A DNA stretch of 64,000 bases, taken from Desulfosporosinus acidiphilus SJ4. GTDB lineage: Bacteria > Bacillota > Desulfitobacteriia > Desulfitobacteriales > Desulfitobacteriaceae. Below, piece after piece: positions 8,066-16,369 of this stretch. The first letter of the stretch is position 1; each line of letters begins with the position of its first letter. The notes below the pieces were generated by a model that was not told where the DNA came from, searched no databases, and saw only the letters and a list, made by a program, of their open reading frames with translations. A program made the position numbers and the translations under genes. The stretch lies in assembly GCF_000255115.2 (NCBI RefSeq), contig NC_018068.1:3257977-3321976 (forward strand), in the 5' to 3' direction.

Positions 8066-8131
8066 TTAGCCAAAAACTTTTCTCAATACATTAAGTACGA
8101 ACTCTGGTAATCGTACATAGTAGATCCGCAT
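8066..8131 (-). CDS. spoVM: SpoVM, spore-coat anchoring peptide
   Basis: 21 residues, read directly: MRIYYVRLPEFVLNVLRKVFG. It matches the SpoVM pattern M-(K/R)-x-Y-x-x-(K/R)-L-P-x-F, including Pro9, which is essential in Bacillus for sensing forespore membrane curvature. It is an amphipathic helix that recruits SpoIVA and the coat. ATG is preceded by GGAGG with seven bases spacing. It stands alone between two unrelated genes; the Bacillus peptide is five residues longer at the C terminus. Confidence 0.88.
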   Translation of the reverse strand: MRIYYVRLPEFVLNVLRKVFG

Positions 8132-8205
8132 GAATAATTCCTCCTTCGCCCCGAAAATAACCTTTCCTAGAGGTAATGTATGCTCTTAAGCTTCGAAATT
8201 CCAAA

Positions 8206-8556
8206 TCAAACAGCCTGGTAATTTTTAACTGCTTCTTCAAGCTGGGCTACAAGTTGACGTTCTTCTTCCGTATTGGCAGTAAAATATAAGCGGCCAATAA
8301 TGCCCGTAATAAGTTTAATAACATCTTCCAGTACTAATGATTCTTTCATTGCCAATTGTGCGCTGGTTTCGATGAGAGCAATGCCAAACTGATGCCCTAC
8401 GCCCTCTTTGACCATCCGGGTACAACTCTTCCCTAATAAACGCATAACCAAAGAGGCTTCTTGAACATCCAGTTGGCGTACGACATCAATTGTGGTGGTC
8501 AGACCTTGAACTATCCGTAATCCTACGTTATTCCAACTAACTTGTTGATTATCCAT
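8206..8556 (-). CDS. Helical protein of unknown function
   Basis: 116 residues, almost entirely predicted helix, no membrane segment or cysteine cluster. The pattern includes LVMRLLGKSCTRMVKEGVGHQFG and ends in an acidic EEERQLVAQLEEAVKNY helix. Family not recognised. It lies just upstream (minus strand) of spoVM, which might hint at a sporulation role, but there is no direct evidence. Confidence 0.55.
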   Translation of the reverse strand: MDNQQVSWNNVGLRIVQGLTTTIDVVRQLDVQEASLVMRLLGKSCTRMVKEGVGHQFGIALIETSAQLAMKESLVLEDVIKLITGIIGRLYFTANTEEERQLVAQLEEAVKNYQAV

Positions 8557-8621
8557 AAAATGCTTCCCCCTTAGTGTTCACAGTCCTGTGCCATACTATA
8601 TGCCGTACTGCCTTCAAGGGT

Positions 8622-8657
8622 GAAAAAACGAGCAGGAGATTATGATTCCTGCTCGTT
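8622..8657 (-). terminator. pssA terminator
   Basis: AACGAGCAGGA pairs with TCCTGCTCGTT (11 bp), followed on the minus strand by TTTTTT. It lies 57 bases after the pssA stop. Confidence 0.85.
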
Positions 8658-8713
8658 TAGAAGATATTTAATTAAACTATAAGAATTAGAAAATAAGGCC
8701 GGTAAAATAAACA

Positions 8714-9256
8714 CTATTTGCCTAGTTTCGGAACCTTGAACGTTGAAACCATTAAGAAAGCAAGGATAACCATGCTAAAGGGGTAAAGGTACCAAGGCAA
8801 CATATGGCGTAAAAACATTAATAAAGCCATGAGCCCGCCTGCGAAGGTAATGGGTACCCCCACAAAATAAGTTGTGATGTTCAGCATATTAAAACGTGCC
8901 AGACGTACCGCACCACATAAAGCAAAAATCACAGCAATTCCTAAGCCGATATACCTCATATAGCTAAACTGAAGAGGTTGGATAATACCTTGATAGGTTA
9001 ATATGGCTGGTGCAACACCAAAAGATACTAAGTCGCTGAGGGAATCAAGCTCCTTTCCGAAATCGGAACTAACCGAAAGTCTTCGAGCAACTTTACCATC
9101 AAGACTATCCATGAGCACTGAGAGAAGGATCATCGTCGATGCTAAATCAAAATTCGCTTCCAAAACCCATATTAAGGCAAGGAAACCAAATAAAAGATTT
9201 GCAAGAGTAAACATGCTCGGGATCATACGAGCCGGGATTGGTTTACCGCTACTCAT
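8714..9256 (-). CDS. pssA: CDP-diacylglycerol-serine O-phosphatidyltransferase
   Basis: 180 residues. The CDP-alcohol phosphatidyltransferase motif DG-x2-AR-x(8-9)-G-x3-D-x3-D is present (DSLDGKVARRL ... GKELDSLSD, about residues 47-70). Five to six membrane helices. It makes phosphatidylserine, the precursor of phosphatidylethanolamine. The start overlaps the stop of the small upstream gene by four bases, so the two are translationally coupled. No phosphatidylserine decarboxylase gene is adjacent. Confidence 0.93.
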   Translation of the reverse strand: MSSGKPIPARMIPSMFTLANLLFGFLALIWVLEANFDLASTMILLSVLMDSLDGKVARRLSVSSDFGKELDSLSDLVSFGVAPAILTYQGIIQPLQFSYMRYIGLGIAVIFALCGAVRLARFNMLNITTYFVGVPITFAGGLMALLMFLRHMLPWYLYPFSMVILAFLMVSTFKVPKLGK

Positions 9257-9462
9257 TTTTTACTCAACCTCCCTATCGCATTTACTCCAACAACCACATC
9301 GTCTTTATTCTTCAAAACATTGTAATTAACAAATAAGGCAACCGTTAAGACTAAAATAAATAAAGATAATAACTGCGGCCTATACCAATAGACTAAAACG
9401 GATAAAACAGGTAATATCGCATAATGAGACCAATCATCACACGATAAGGAATATTGTTCCAC
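9253..9462 (-). CDS. Small membrane protein coupled to pssA
   Basis: 69 residues, GTG start with GAGAGGGGG upstream. Two hydrophobic helices (around 16-30 and 34-50) are followed by a short soluble tail. The ATGA overlap with pssA indicates an operon. It could be the remnant or partner of a phospholipid-synthesis enzyme, but there is no motif to support that. Family not recognised. Confidence 0.6.
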   Translation of the reverse strand: MEQYSLSCDDWSHYAILPVLSVLVYWYRPQLLSLFILVLTVALFVNYNVLKNKDDVVVGVNAIGRLSKK

Positions 9463-9525
9463 CGAAAAAGTAACCCCCTCTCAATCTTCTCTAGTTTACC
9501 ATTTTTATAACGATTATTAAAGCAC

Positions 9526-12303
9526 CTAATTAATCCCTAATTGCCATTCCTGTATTTTCTCATACAGCAAATTATCATCTCCTCGAAGATGGGTCTTAAT
9601 AGGCAACGAATTCAAAAAGTATCGTCCATAGTATTTAGCAAGCACCCGATCATCCAATAATACAACGAACCCCCGATCCTCTTTCGAGCGAATTAAACGT
9701 CCGAAGCCCTGCTTAAATCGGATAACGGCTTCCGGGAGAAGGAGTTCCTGAAAGGGGTCTCGCCCTTGTGATTTCAGGAATTCTGACCGAGCCTCAATTA
9801 AGGGCAGGGAAGGAGGCCAAAAGGGCAATTTAACAAGAATAACACACGATAACGTTTCTCCAGGGATGTCTATCCCCTCCCAAAAACTATTGGCACCCAA
9901 CAAAACACTCCTTGAGTTTCTCTTAAAGGTTTCCAACAAGGAAGTACGTTCTCCATGAATTCCCTGAGCTAATGTATCAATATTAATGTTTGTTAGACGA
10001 GGCTGCAATAACGTATAAGTTTCTTGCAGCAATTTGTGGGCGGTAAATAAAACTAACGTGCGTCCCTGCATCCGCTTAACAATCTCCAAAATTGTCTCAG
10101 ACAAACGTTCGACCTTTTCTTGATCAGAAGAAGGCAGAGAATGAGAATAGTTTTTGAGGATATAAAACTTCATCTGCTCATCGAAATCAAAAGGTGAATC
10201 AACAACAGCGGTTTTTGTTGATAAGGGTAAGCCAATATCCTGCAAGAAATGATTAAATGAATCAGCGATACTTAGTGTCGCTGAAGTTAAAATGACCGTA
10301 TCAAGGCGTTTAAATATTTTCTCCCTTAGAATTTCATTAACTTCAATGGGAGACGATTTTAAGTATAGCCTGGCACTTTGTTCCAGCCACGTTACTTGTT
10401 TGGGGTCATTTACGTTTACCGCCAGAGCTAGAGTTTCCTGAATTTGCTGAAGTTCCCTTAGATGAGTAGCGAATAGGTATCTTAGTTCTTCGGCTTCATC
10501 AGCTTCTTCTCCGTTCAAGGCGCTCGTAAGATTTTGAAATACGACGGATAACGATTTTATACGTCCCGTTAAATTTTCAATTTGGATCAACAGCAGTTCC
10601 CACCAAGAGAGATTTGTATGTTGGGGAACGAAGCGAAATGTACGATTAGGGCCTAAGATACGTTCAAATAACTGGAATAACTCTTTCGCTTGTTCTGACA
10701 CCTTAAGACATAACTCAGGTATCGTTTCCAAATGTTTTGCGAAGGTATCCCAAGCCACTGCAGGCACTCTTTCGCTCAAGGAACCCAAACGAACTTTTAG
10801 TGAGCTATAAAAACTCGGGCCTGTCTTTCGGTAAATTGACTCTGTTGTACGCAAAACCATTTCCAGACTTAGTTCGGATCCCAAGTTTTGCAGCGCTGTT
10901 TGATATATCTGATGGGCTTCATCAATAACCAACTGATGATGTTCAGGTAATACATTATAATCCGTTTTTAAATCAGAAAATAATAAGGAATGGTTAACGA
11001 TCAATACATCTGCTTCTTCAGCCTTTTTACGCGCTCGCAGCAGAAAACAAACTCCGGCTTTAGAACATTTACTCGGATTACACATTTCATGATCTGCATT
11101 TAAATTCGGCCAGAGCGCCATCAGCCCCGGGACTTTGGAAAGTTCTTGGATATCCCCCGTATGTGTTTCCCTCAGCCAGATCAAAATGCTTAAGACCGCT
11201 AACTTTTGGTCTCGAACGCGAATTTCGCTTGGGTTGTTCAAACAACTCAGCCAATTCTTAAGGCAGCAATAATTACCTTTCCCTTTTAAAACTGAGGTTC
11301 GGAAAGAAAAAGGAAGGACTTTTTCGAGCATTGGGATATCTTTTTTCTGTAGTTGTTCTTGCAGCGGTATGGTATGAGTTGCGATAACCACTTTATTGCC
11401 AGTTTTTCGAGCAAACCATAAGCTTGGAAGCAGATAAGCGAAGGATTTCCCTGTTCCAGTGCCGGCTTCAACAACGACATGATGGGCTGAAGTAAGTCCT
11501 TCTGCGATAAGTTTTGCCATTTTCATCTGGCCGAAACGACATTCATAACCTGGGAGAGATTGTTCGAGAATACCACCCTGGGAAAAGCTTTTGATAACCC
11601 ACTCTATAGAATCCGGTATTTGACGATGGGAAGTTTGAACTTGAGCAAATAACCCTTCCGGCGCGGGAGCAAGCACCAGGTCGGTCTGTATTCGCCGCTC
11701 GGGAAATTGGGTTCTAATCTCTCGCCGTAAATCATCAAAAAAACCCTTCCCAGACCACCCCTCCAAAAATACCTGAGCTTGATCAAAAAAACTAAGATCA
11801 TATTGCCGTCCCTTATCCTTACAGGCCTCAAAAACTCTCCACGTTAAATAAGCCTTTCTCTCTGCAAGTTGAAGGTCTTCTTCCTCATCATTGCCAAGAG
11901 AAAGATACTCTGCCAAATAGGACAACTGGTAATCTTGCATCATCGGAAAAAATATCCGAGCTAATTCGTAAGTATCCCAATAGTCGTTCACTAAATAACT
12001 ATTGATTGTTTTCTCTAAAATTTGTAAATTAAAGGTTCCTTGATGACTGATCAAAACTGCTTCTTTTAAAACATCAAGGATTTCTCCACGTTTGCCTGAA
12101 AGTGAAATCGCACAAGTTCGATCATTTTGAGAAAGTTCATCGTAATCGTCATTATTTATTTCTATTTTAGGGTGTTCCTGAAAGAAACATGATTTTTGAA
12201 CTTGTCCATCGTGAATTCTAAGGGCGGCGAACTCGCGGATTTTTTCCTGCCCGCCCTCTAAAAAACCCGTCTCTATGTGAAAAAAAACCATGTCCTTATG
12301 CAC
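9526..12303 (-). CDS. dinG: DinG-type Fe-S helicase with a degraded exonuclease domain
   Basis: About 925 residues from the GTG at 12303, chosen because GAGAGGGG lies eight bases upstream; a longer reading frame exists, but its first codons lie inside a family 1 repeat. The N-terminal 160 residues have the shape of the DnaQ-like domain of Firmicute DinG, yet the DxE motif is HIE, the FD motif is FN and the HRAxxDA motif is LQLAERKA, so it is probably inactive. The helicase part has Walker A AGTGTGKS, cysteines for an XPD-type cluster (YCC, MCNPSKC, GVC), DEAH, and FGRLIRSKED. Its role is 5'-3' DNA/R-loop unwinding in repair. Confidence 0.9.
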   Translation of the reverse strand: MHKDMVFFHIETGFLEGGQEKIREFAALRIHDGQVQKSCFFQEHPKIEINNDDYDELSQNDRTCAISLSGKRGEILDVLKEAVLISHQGTFNLQILEKTINSYLVNDYWDTYELARIFFPMMQDYQLSYLAEYLSLGNDEEEDLQLAERKAYLTWRVFEACKDKGRQYDLSFFDQAQVFLEGWSGKGFFDDLRREIRTQFPERRIQTDLVLAPAPEGLFAQVQTSHRQIPDSIEWVIKSFSQGGILEQSLPGYECRFGQMKMAKLIAEGLTSAHHVVVEAGTGTGKSFAYLLPSLWFARKTGNKVVIATHTIPLQEQLQKKDIPMLEKVLPFSFRTSVLKGKGNYCCLKNWLSCLNNPSEIRVRDQKLAVLSILIWLRETHTGDIQELSKVPGLMALWPNLNADHEMCNPSKCSKAGVCFLLRARKKAEEADVLIVNHSLLFSDLKTDYNVLPEHHQLVIDEAHQIYQTALQNLGSELSLEMVLRTTESIYRKTGPSFYSSLKVRLGSLSERVPAVAWDTFAKHLETIPELCLKVSEQAKELFQLFERILGPNRTFRFVPQHTNLSWWELLLIQIENLTGRIKSLSVVFQNLTSALNGEEADEAEELRYLFATHLRELQQIQETLALAVNVNDPKQVTWLEQSARLYLKSSPIEVNEILREKIFKRLDTVILTSATLSIADSFNHFLQDIGLPLSTKTAVVDSPFDFDEQMKFYILKNYSHSLPSSDQEKVERLSETILEIVKRMQGRTLVLFTAHKLLQETYTLLQPRLTNINIDTLAQGIHGERTSLLETFKRNSRSVLLGANSFWEGIDIPGETLSCVILVKLPFWPPSLPLIEARSEFLKSQGRDPFQELLLPEAVIRFKQGFGRLIRSKEDRGFVVLLDDRVLAKYYGRYFLNSLPIKTHLRGDDNLLYEKIQEWQLGIN

Positions 12304-12355
12304 ACTCTTGACCCCTCTCTTGAGCCATTGTAACCAATCTTTCTGCAATAAGCAA

Positions 12356-12460
12356 TAAAGAAAACTCGATTTGTGCCGAGCTCGCGAGACAGAAACCGTT
12401 AGTTGCACTTATGCTTCCGAAAGTAATTAACCAAAGGTTATACGTTCGGCTAGTATAAAG
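12356..12460 (-). repeat. Dispersed repeat family 1, copy B (internally deleted)
   Basis: It keeps the AAAGAAAACTCG...CGAG head, the core AGTTGCACTTATGC and the tail CCAAAGGTTATACG...TAGTATAAAG, but lacks the central CGAAG hairpin. A tail fragment (TTATACGTTCTGACAGTAC) recurs at about 12485-12502. It lies between the divergent dinG and lipoprotein genes. Confidence 0.75.
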
Positions 12461-12602
12461 AAGGAAAATTACACCACATTAGTTTATACGTTCTGACAGT
12501 ACGAAAAAAGCAGGATTTCAAGTTTAGGCAGCGAATATACATAGAGTAAATTTTTAAACATGCAAGAATGGACAATCTTGTTTAAGGAAGAAGGCTAACC
12601 CA

Positions 12603-13109
12603 TTGTTGTTGAGGCGACGATTTTCAACACTGGCACTCAGCTTAACTATTTTGTTCTCAGTTTTGTTTCTTGGCGGTTGCTCTGAAAAACCTTTTTTGTC
12701 TGAAGACGGATCCTATGTTATTCTGACTGTTTCGCCATCTGGTATGACCCAATCAGAAGTTATTCAATTACCTTGGAATTCAAATATGGCTGTCATGCAA
12801 AATCTACTTGACGAATGTTCTTTTGTTTTGAGTGATCTACATACCCCAAGTTCTCAAGAATTAGCAAGTACTGATCCTGCCACCACCATTAGTTTACAGG
12901 CTACGTTTCCCCAGCCAAAACGGATGACCTTAGTCGTAGATAAGCACCCTGTTACCCTGGATGTTGAATCCCTGCAGATAGAGGTTGAAGGAGCAAATGT
13001 TGGGCGAGTTACTATTAATCGAACAATGATCCTGCAAGGGATAAATGACTCTAACCTCCAGCCCGCCTTTCAAGAACTTGAAAAAATACTCCATGATCAA
13101 AATAGTTAA
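12603..13109 (+). CDS. Lipoprotein of unknown function
   Basis: 168 residues with a signal peptide and the lipobox FLGGC near residue 26, so it is lipid-anchored outside the cell membrane. The mature part is beta-rich (YVILTVSPSGMTQSEVIQLPW; TISLQATF; RMTLVVDKHPVTLDV). The start is one of two TTG codons after GAAGAAGG. There is no motif I recognise. It is transcribed away from dinG, and no other gene shares its direction nearby. Confidence 0.7.
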   Translation: MLLRRRFSTLALSLTILFSVLFLGGCSEKPFLSEDGSYVILTVSPSGMTQSEVIQLPWNSNMAVMQNLLDECSFVLSDLHTPSSQELASTDPATTISLQATFPQPKRMTLVVDKHPVTLDVESLQIEVEGANVGRVTINRTMILQGINDSNLQPAFQELEKILHDQNS

Positions 13110-13209
13110 AATCAATGCAGCTTGTCCTGTCATGACCAGGCATCATTTATCCTATGCCAGAGGTAAATACTATCCGAATCTTATGCATTCTTGCCCTCAA
13201 AATAAAAGA

Positions 13210-13228
13210 TGTCAGGTTATACCTGACA
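13210..13228 (-). terminator. Terminator of the ABM-domain gene
   Basis: TGTCAGG TTATA CCTGACA hairpin, followed on the minus strand by TCTTTTATTTT. Confidence 0.75.
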
Positions 13229-13234
13229 CCTTCT

Positions 13235-13498
13235 CTAATATTTCTCCTCAAGGACTTCAAATATTTGGGGAGTTGAAGACTTAAAAGCATTATTTTCGCC
13301 AATGGTATTTGCCCAATTTTCAAAAGCACGGCGATTTTCCCATTTTGAAAAGAGCATAATTTCTGAAGTATCTTGTTGTTGATTTACCGAGGCAAATTTG
13401 AATCCATCGAAGTCTTCGCAAGTTCGAATTCCGGTTCTTACTTGTCCCAATAATCCCTCGAGGTCAGGACCATCAAAGGTATGAATCACAGTGAGCAT
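13235..13498 (-). CDS. Small ABM-like (antibiotic biosynthesis monooxygenase fold) protein
   Basis: About 87 residues from the ATG at 13498, preceded by TTGGAGGT; a TTG further upstream is part of that site. The pattern fits a dimeric alpha/beta barrel: MLTVIHTFDGPDLEG, then SVNQQQDTSEIMLFSKWENRRAFENW, where the W-E-N-R-x-A-F-x-x-W stretch is typical of ABM domains. These bind small molecules or haem; there is no sign of the substrate. Confidence 0.65.
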   Translation of the reverse strand: MLTVIHTFDGPDLEGLLGQVRTGIRTCEDFDGFKFASVNQQQDTSEIMLFSKWENRRAFENWANTIGENNAFKSSTPQIFEVLEEKY

Positions 13499-13726
13499 AA
13501 ACTTTACCTCCAAAACTTCTTATTTAGAATAGTTTACCCTAAACTGAATTTTAGCATACTCTAAACTATGAACCTTCATCTCAACATTAGCATACTTTAA
13601 ATTGCGTAGATTTTAGGCAACACCAATTTCTTAGTTTTGAGCTTTGAGTGTATTTGTTTGTAGTTCATGCTATACTACATTTACCTTAGAAGCTCAACTT
13701 GAAGTGCACAAAGGGGGATTAAATGA

Positions 13727-14044
13727 ATGAAGCTTACTTATGGACGTACTGATTTCCCTAATGGCCGTTCACACATACTAATGCGTGATTCCGAATCTCT
13801 AAACCCTCAGCTTGTACATTTTTTGCTGGTTCTAAGTAATAAAGGGACTTTATGGGTTGATGTTTTTTGGCCCTATGATGAGGAATCCGAACGAATTACT
13901 CGTCGTATTTCGGAACAGCAGTTTTGGCAAACCTTTCGTGAATGGCGGTTACAGGGAATTAAGCTTGGTGACAATAGTAAAGTAGCAGATATGTTGGCCC
14001 GCAAACAACTCCTAACCAGGAAACATAGGGAAAAAGACGCCTAA
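13727..14044 (+). CDS. Conserved-looking small protein of unknown function
   Basis: 105 residues, soluble, basic C terminus (ARKQLLTRKHREKDA). Contains LLVLSNKGTLWVDVFWPYDEE and RRISEQQFWQTFREWRLQG. AAAGGGGGA precedes two candidate ATGs (13723 and 13727, different frames); the one at 13727 opens this frame. A hairpin terminator follows directly. Family not recognised. Confidence 0.65.
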   Translation: MKLTYGRTDFPNGRSHILMRDSESLNPQLVHFLLVLSNKGTLWVDVFWPYDEESERITRRISEQQFWQTFREWRLQGIKLGDNSKVADMLARKQLLTRKHREKDA

Positions 14045-14046
14045 TC

Positions 14047-14074
14047 AAAGAAGCGGCAACCGCCGCTTCTTTTT
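14047..14074. terminator. Bidirectional terminator between convergent genes
   Basis: AAAGAAGCGG pairs with CCGCTTCTTT, followed by TTTT on the plus strand. It lies between the stops of the convergent genes at 14044 and 14077. Confidence 0.85.
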
Positions 14075-14076
14075 GT

Positions 14077-14517
14077 TTAGTGAAAATAAAGACCTTCCTT
14101 AATTTTTTGCAGCTGCTTCAAATGATCATGTTCATCAGCAAAAATTGGTTCCAGTAATTCTTTCTCTGCAATGCTTAAATTACGCTCAGAATATTGGACT
14201 GCCCGTGCCAGACCTTTATCTTCACCATTATAGAGCCGATCAAGCATTGCTTCAGGATTTTCCTTCCCTAAGTTAAGTATTCGTTGTTTCCAATTTTCAA
14301 TTTTCCCAATGACCCCCGCGCCTTCGCGAACATGTCCTCCATTCGTTTGAATATGATAGGCTAGTCTTGTCGCGTGATTTTTATGATCCGTAAGAATGCT
14401 TGTAAGATGGTTTCGGAGGGGACCATCAGAGAGAGTATCTATACATGCCTGATATTGTTCAATGGCCATATGCTCACCTTGTAAAATAGTATTTAATACT
14501 TCAAAAGATCTATCCAT
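14077..14517 (-). CDS. Ferritin-like four-helix protein (DUF2383 type)
   Basis: 146 residues, all helical. Spaced acidic and histidine residues (LQGEHMAIEQYQACI, DHKNHATRLAYH, SERNLSIAEKELLEPIFADEHDHLKQL) give the E...ExxH-like pattern of ferritin-like bundles, and the layout fits DUF2383. Metal binding is plausible; function unknown. Single gene with its own strong start (ATG after AGGAGGAT-like sequence). Confidence 0.75.
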   Translation of the reverse strand: MDRSFEVLNTILQGEHMAIEQYQACIDTLSDGPLRNHLTSILTDHKNHATRLAYHIQTNGGHVREGAGVIGKIENWKQRILNLGKENPEAMLDRLYNGEDKGLARAVQYSERNLSIAEKELLEPIFADEHDHLKQLQKIKEGLYFH

Positions 14518-14567
14518 TTTCCAATCCTCCTATTCATTTTTGAATAGTTTGTTCCATAATCCTGCTA

Positions 14568-14864
14568 TTATGTGCTTGAGGATGAAATCTTTGCTTGTTT
14601 TGCCTCTTCCTCCAAGGAATAAACAAAGGCTAGTATTTCGGCTACGGCCCGATAAAGCTGCGGAGGTATCTCTTTCGTTAATTCTATCTGAATTAAGGCT
14701 TCTACCAAGGCTTCATTTCTCTGGATCGGTATCCCTTCTGCCTCAGCGACCTCGATCATTCTCCGAGCTACGTCGCCTCGCCCCTTGGCAACAACACGCG
14801 GCGCTCCTGTCTGGTCGTAACTTAAAGCGGCAGCCATTTCAAGTTTAGTATTCTTGATCGTCAT
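14568..14864 (-). CDS. FlhB C-terminal-domain-like protein (YlqH type)
   Basis: 98 residues resembling the cytoplasmic tail of FlhB/YscU export-switch proteins without the membrane part: AAALSYDQTGAPRVVAKGRGDVARRMIEVAEAEGIPI, then LTKEIPPQLYRAVAEILAFVY. The NPTH self-cleavage motif is absent. It overlaps the stop of the upstream gene by four bases. In Bacillus the same pair (YlqG, YlqH) stands apart from the main flagellar operon; the role is unclear. Confidence 0.88.
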   Translation of the reverse strand: MTIKNTKLEMAAALSYDQTGAPRVVAKGRGDVARRMIEVAEAEGIPIQRNEALVEALIQIELTKEIPPQLYRAVAEILAFVYSLEEEAKQAKISSSST

Positions 14865-16294
14865 TGTTTAACATCTACCCCACTTCTTCTAAGGCCTCGG
14901 AGGAAATCTTCAAGCTCTGAGCTCTCCTTCAAATCGTCTGTTCCTACCTTCATAAGTTGAAATCCTAATCTTGCAAATCTAGCTTTTGCTTCGGGCAGAA
15001 CCTCTTCGACTAACTCAGATACGTTCTCAGGGTCATGGGAAAGAATATTGAGAGTTAAGGAATCTTCATTAAAAAATGCATCCACCCCTATAAGTCCCAA
15101 GCCTTCGGTTTCCATCTGGATGGCTATTCGGCAATGCTTTTCATCCATTTTTGAACCTTTGCGAGCGCTTTCTATGCCTATTTGAACGGGTAGACATTGG
15201 TCTTGATACATAACTGGCAAATGGAGCAACATATACCCATTATTTTGTGTCCCCGTTTTATACCACAATTGCTGTCCGGTAATTGTATTAAGAAGACGTT
15301 GGAGCGGCTCTTTTAAATGGTTTTCCTCTGCTTGTACAGTTCCTTGCCCTGTTCTTGGCTCGATACCTTCTTCTTTTCTTGGGCCGGTTCCTTGTTCTAG
15401 TCTTGGGCCGATACTTTGCTCTGTCCTCGAGCCGGTTCCTTGCTCTGTTCTTGATCCGGTACTTTGCTCTGTTTTCGTGTCGGTTCCTTGCTCTGTTCTT
15501 GGGCCGGTACTTTGCTCTGTCCTCGGGCCGGTTCCTTGCTCCGTTCTTGGGCCGGTACTTTGCTCTGTCCTCGGGCCGGTTCCTTGCTCCGTCCTTGATC
15601 CGGTACTTTGCTCTGTTCTTGTGCCGGTTCCTTGCCCTGTTCCTTGCTCTGTTCTCGGCCCGCTTCCTTGCTCATTCAATTTTTTCAAAATCGCATATTT
15701 CAAGGTGTTTTTGAGACTTTCTTTTTCTGCTTCTATGGCGCTGGGATCGAGCATAACAACCATTTGATAAAGCCGTTGTTCATAATTTATCCCTAACTTA
15801 CGCAAACACTCAATTATTTGTTCGGCCCCATTTTCATCGGATAGACTCTCCCATTTGGGAAAAGATTCTTTAACATTTTCTAGAAGTTCGTCCGGTAACA
15901 AGCCCTGTAAATTTTCCAAGAGAAATGTTCCGCTTCCACCTGCATTAAAATTCCTAAGCAAACCCAAGAGTTCTTGTTTCATCGGTAGTCCTCTTTCAGT
16001 CAGTTCCGACGATTGAGGGGAATTGACCGAAATCTCCTGAGGGTTATCTTGATTAATGTCTCTCAGCAAAAGGTAAAACCCTTCGTCTTCGCCAACTTTT
16101 GTCCAGAATTTATCCCCGACCTTCGCCGATGTCTCAAAAATAGCCGCTAGTTCTTGACCTTTAACCGATATTGTCCCTATGTTCTCTCCATCTTTCTGGA
16201 TTACTTCCACGAGAAGTCGTTCTCCAGGTTGCCCTAGCTTAGATTTTAGTAAATCCATCGACTTTAGGGATAAGGAATTTATGTTTATTTCCAT
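14861..16294 (-). CDS. YlqG-like protein with a Gly/Thr/Glu/Gln-rich octapeptide repeat
   Basis: 477 residues. An N-terminal region (about 1-200) and a C-terminal region (about 330-477, MLLHLPVMYQDQCLPVQIGIE ...) flank about 13 near-tandem copies of an eight-residue unit (GPRTEQST/GPRTEQGT, about residues 205-318; DNA 15340-15680, 24 bp per unit). The C-terminal part recalls flagellar hook-length-control (FliK) C domains. It is translationally coupled to the FlhB-like gene, matching the ylqG-ylqH pair. The repeat is probably a disordered linker that varies in length between strains. Confidence 0.8.
   Translation of the reverse strand: MEININSLSLKSMDLLKSKLGQPGERLLVEVIQKDGENIGTISVKGQELAAIFETSAKVGDKFWTKVGEDEGFYLLLRDINQDNPQEISVNSPQSSELTERGLPMKQELLGLLRNFNAGGSGTFLLENLQGLLPDELLENVKESFPKWESLSDENGAEQIIECLRKLGINYEQRLYQMVVMLDPSAIEAEKESLKNTLKYAILKKLNEQGSGPRTEQGTGQGTGTRTEQSTGSRTEQGTGPRTEQSTGPRTEQGTGPRTEQSTGPRTEQGTDTKTEQSTGSRTEQGTGSRTEQSIGPRLEQGTGPRKEEGIEPRTGQGTVQAEENHLKEPLQRLLNTITGQQLWYKTGTQNNGYMLLHLPVMYQDQCLPVQIGIESARKGSKMDEKHCRIAIQMETEGLGLIGVDAFFNEDSLTLNILSHDPENVSELVEEVLPEAKARFARLGFQLMKVGTDDLKESSELEDFLRGLRRSGVDVKQ
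15340..15680 (-). repeat. 24-bp tandem repeat within the YlqG-like gene
   Basis: Alternating 24-bp units encode GPRTEQST and GPRTEQGT with scattered changes (GSRTEQGT, DTKTEQST, EPRTGQGT). Because the unit is a multiple of three, several other frames are open here too; those are artefacts. Confidence 0.9.
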
Positions 16295-16337
16295 ACTCTT
16301 TCTCCCGTTCCGTTAGCAATCGTTTCTGTTATGGTTA

Positions 16338-16367
16338 AAACAGCTTAGGAAACTTCCTAAGCTGTTT
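16338..16367. terminator. Terminator of the phosphodiesterase gene
   Basis: AAACAGCTTAGGAA pairs with TTCCTAAGCTGTTT (14 bp), three bases after the minus-strand stop codon. Confidence 0.8.
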
Positions 16368-16369
16368 GT

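Noticed and set aside
15355-15796. Several Leu/Phe/Val/Cys-rich ORFs around the 24-bp repeat
   Set aside because: The repeat length is a multiple of three, so many frames stay open. None has a ribosome binding site or a recognisable domain.
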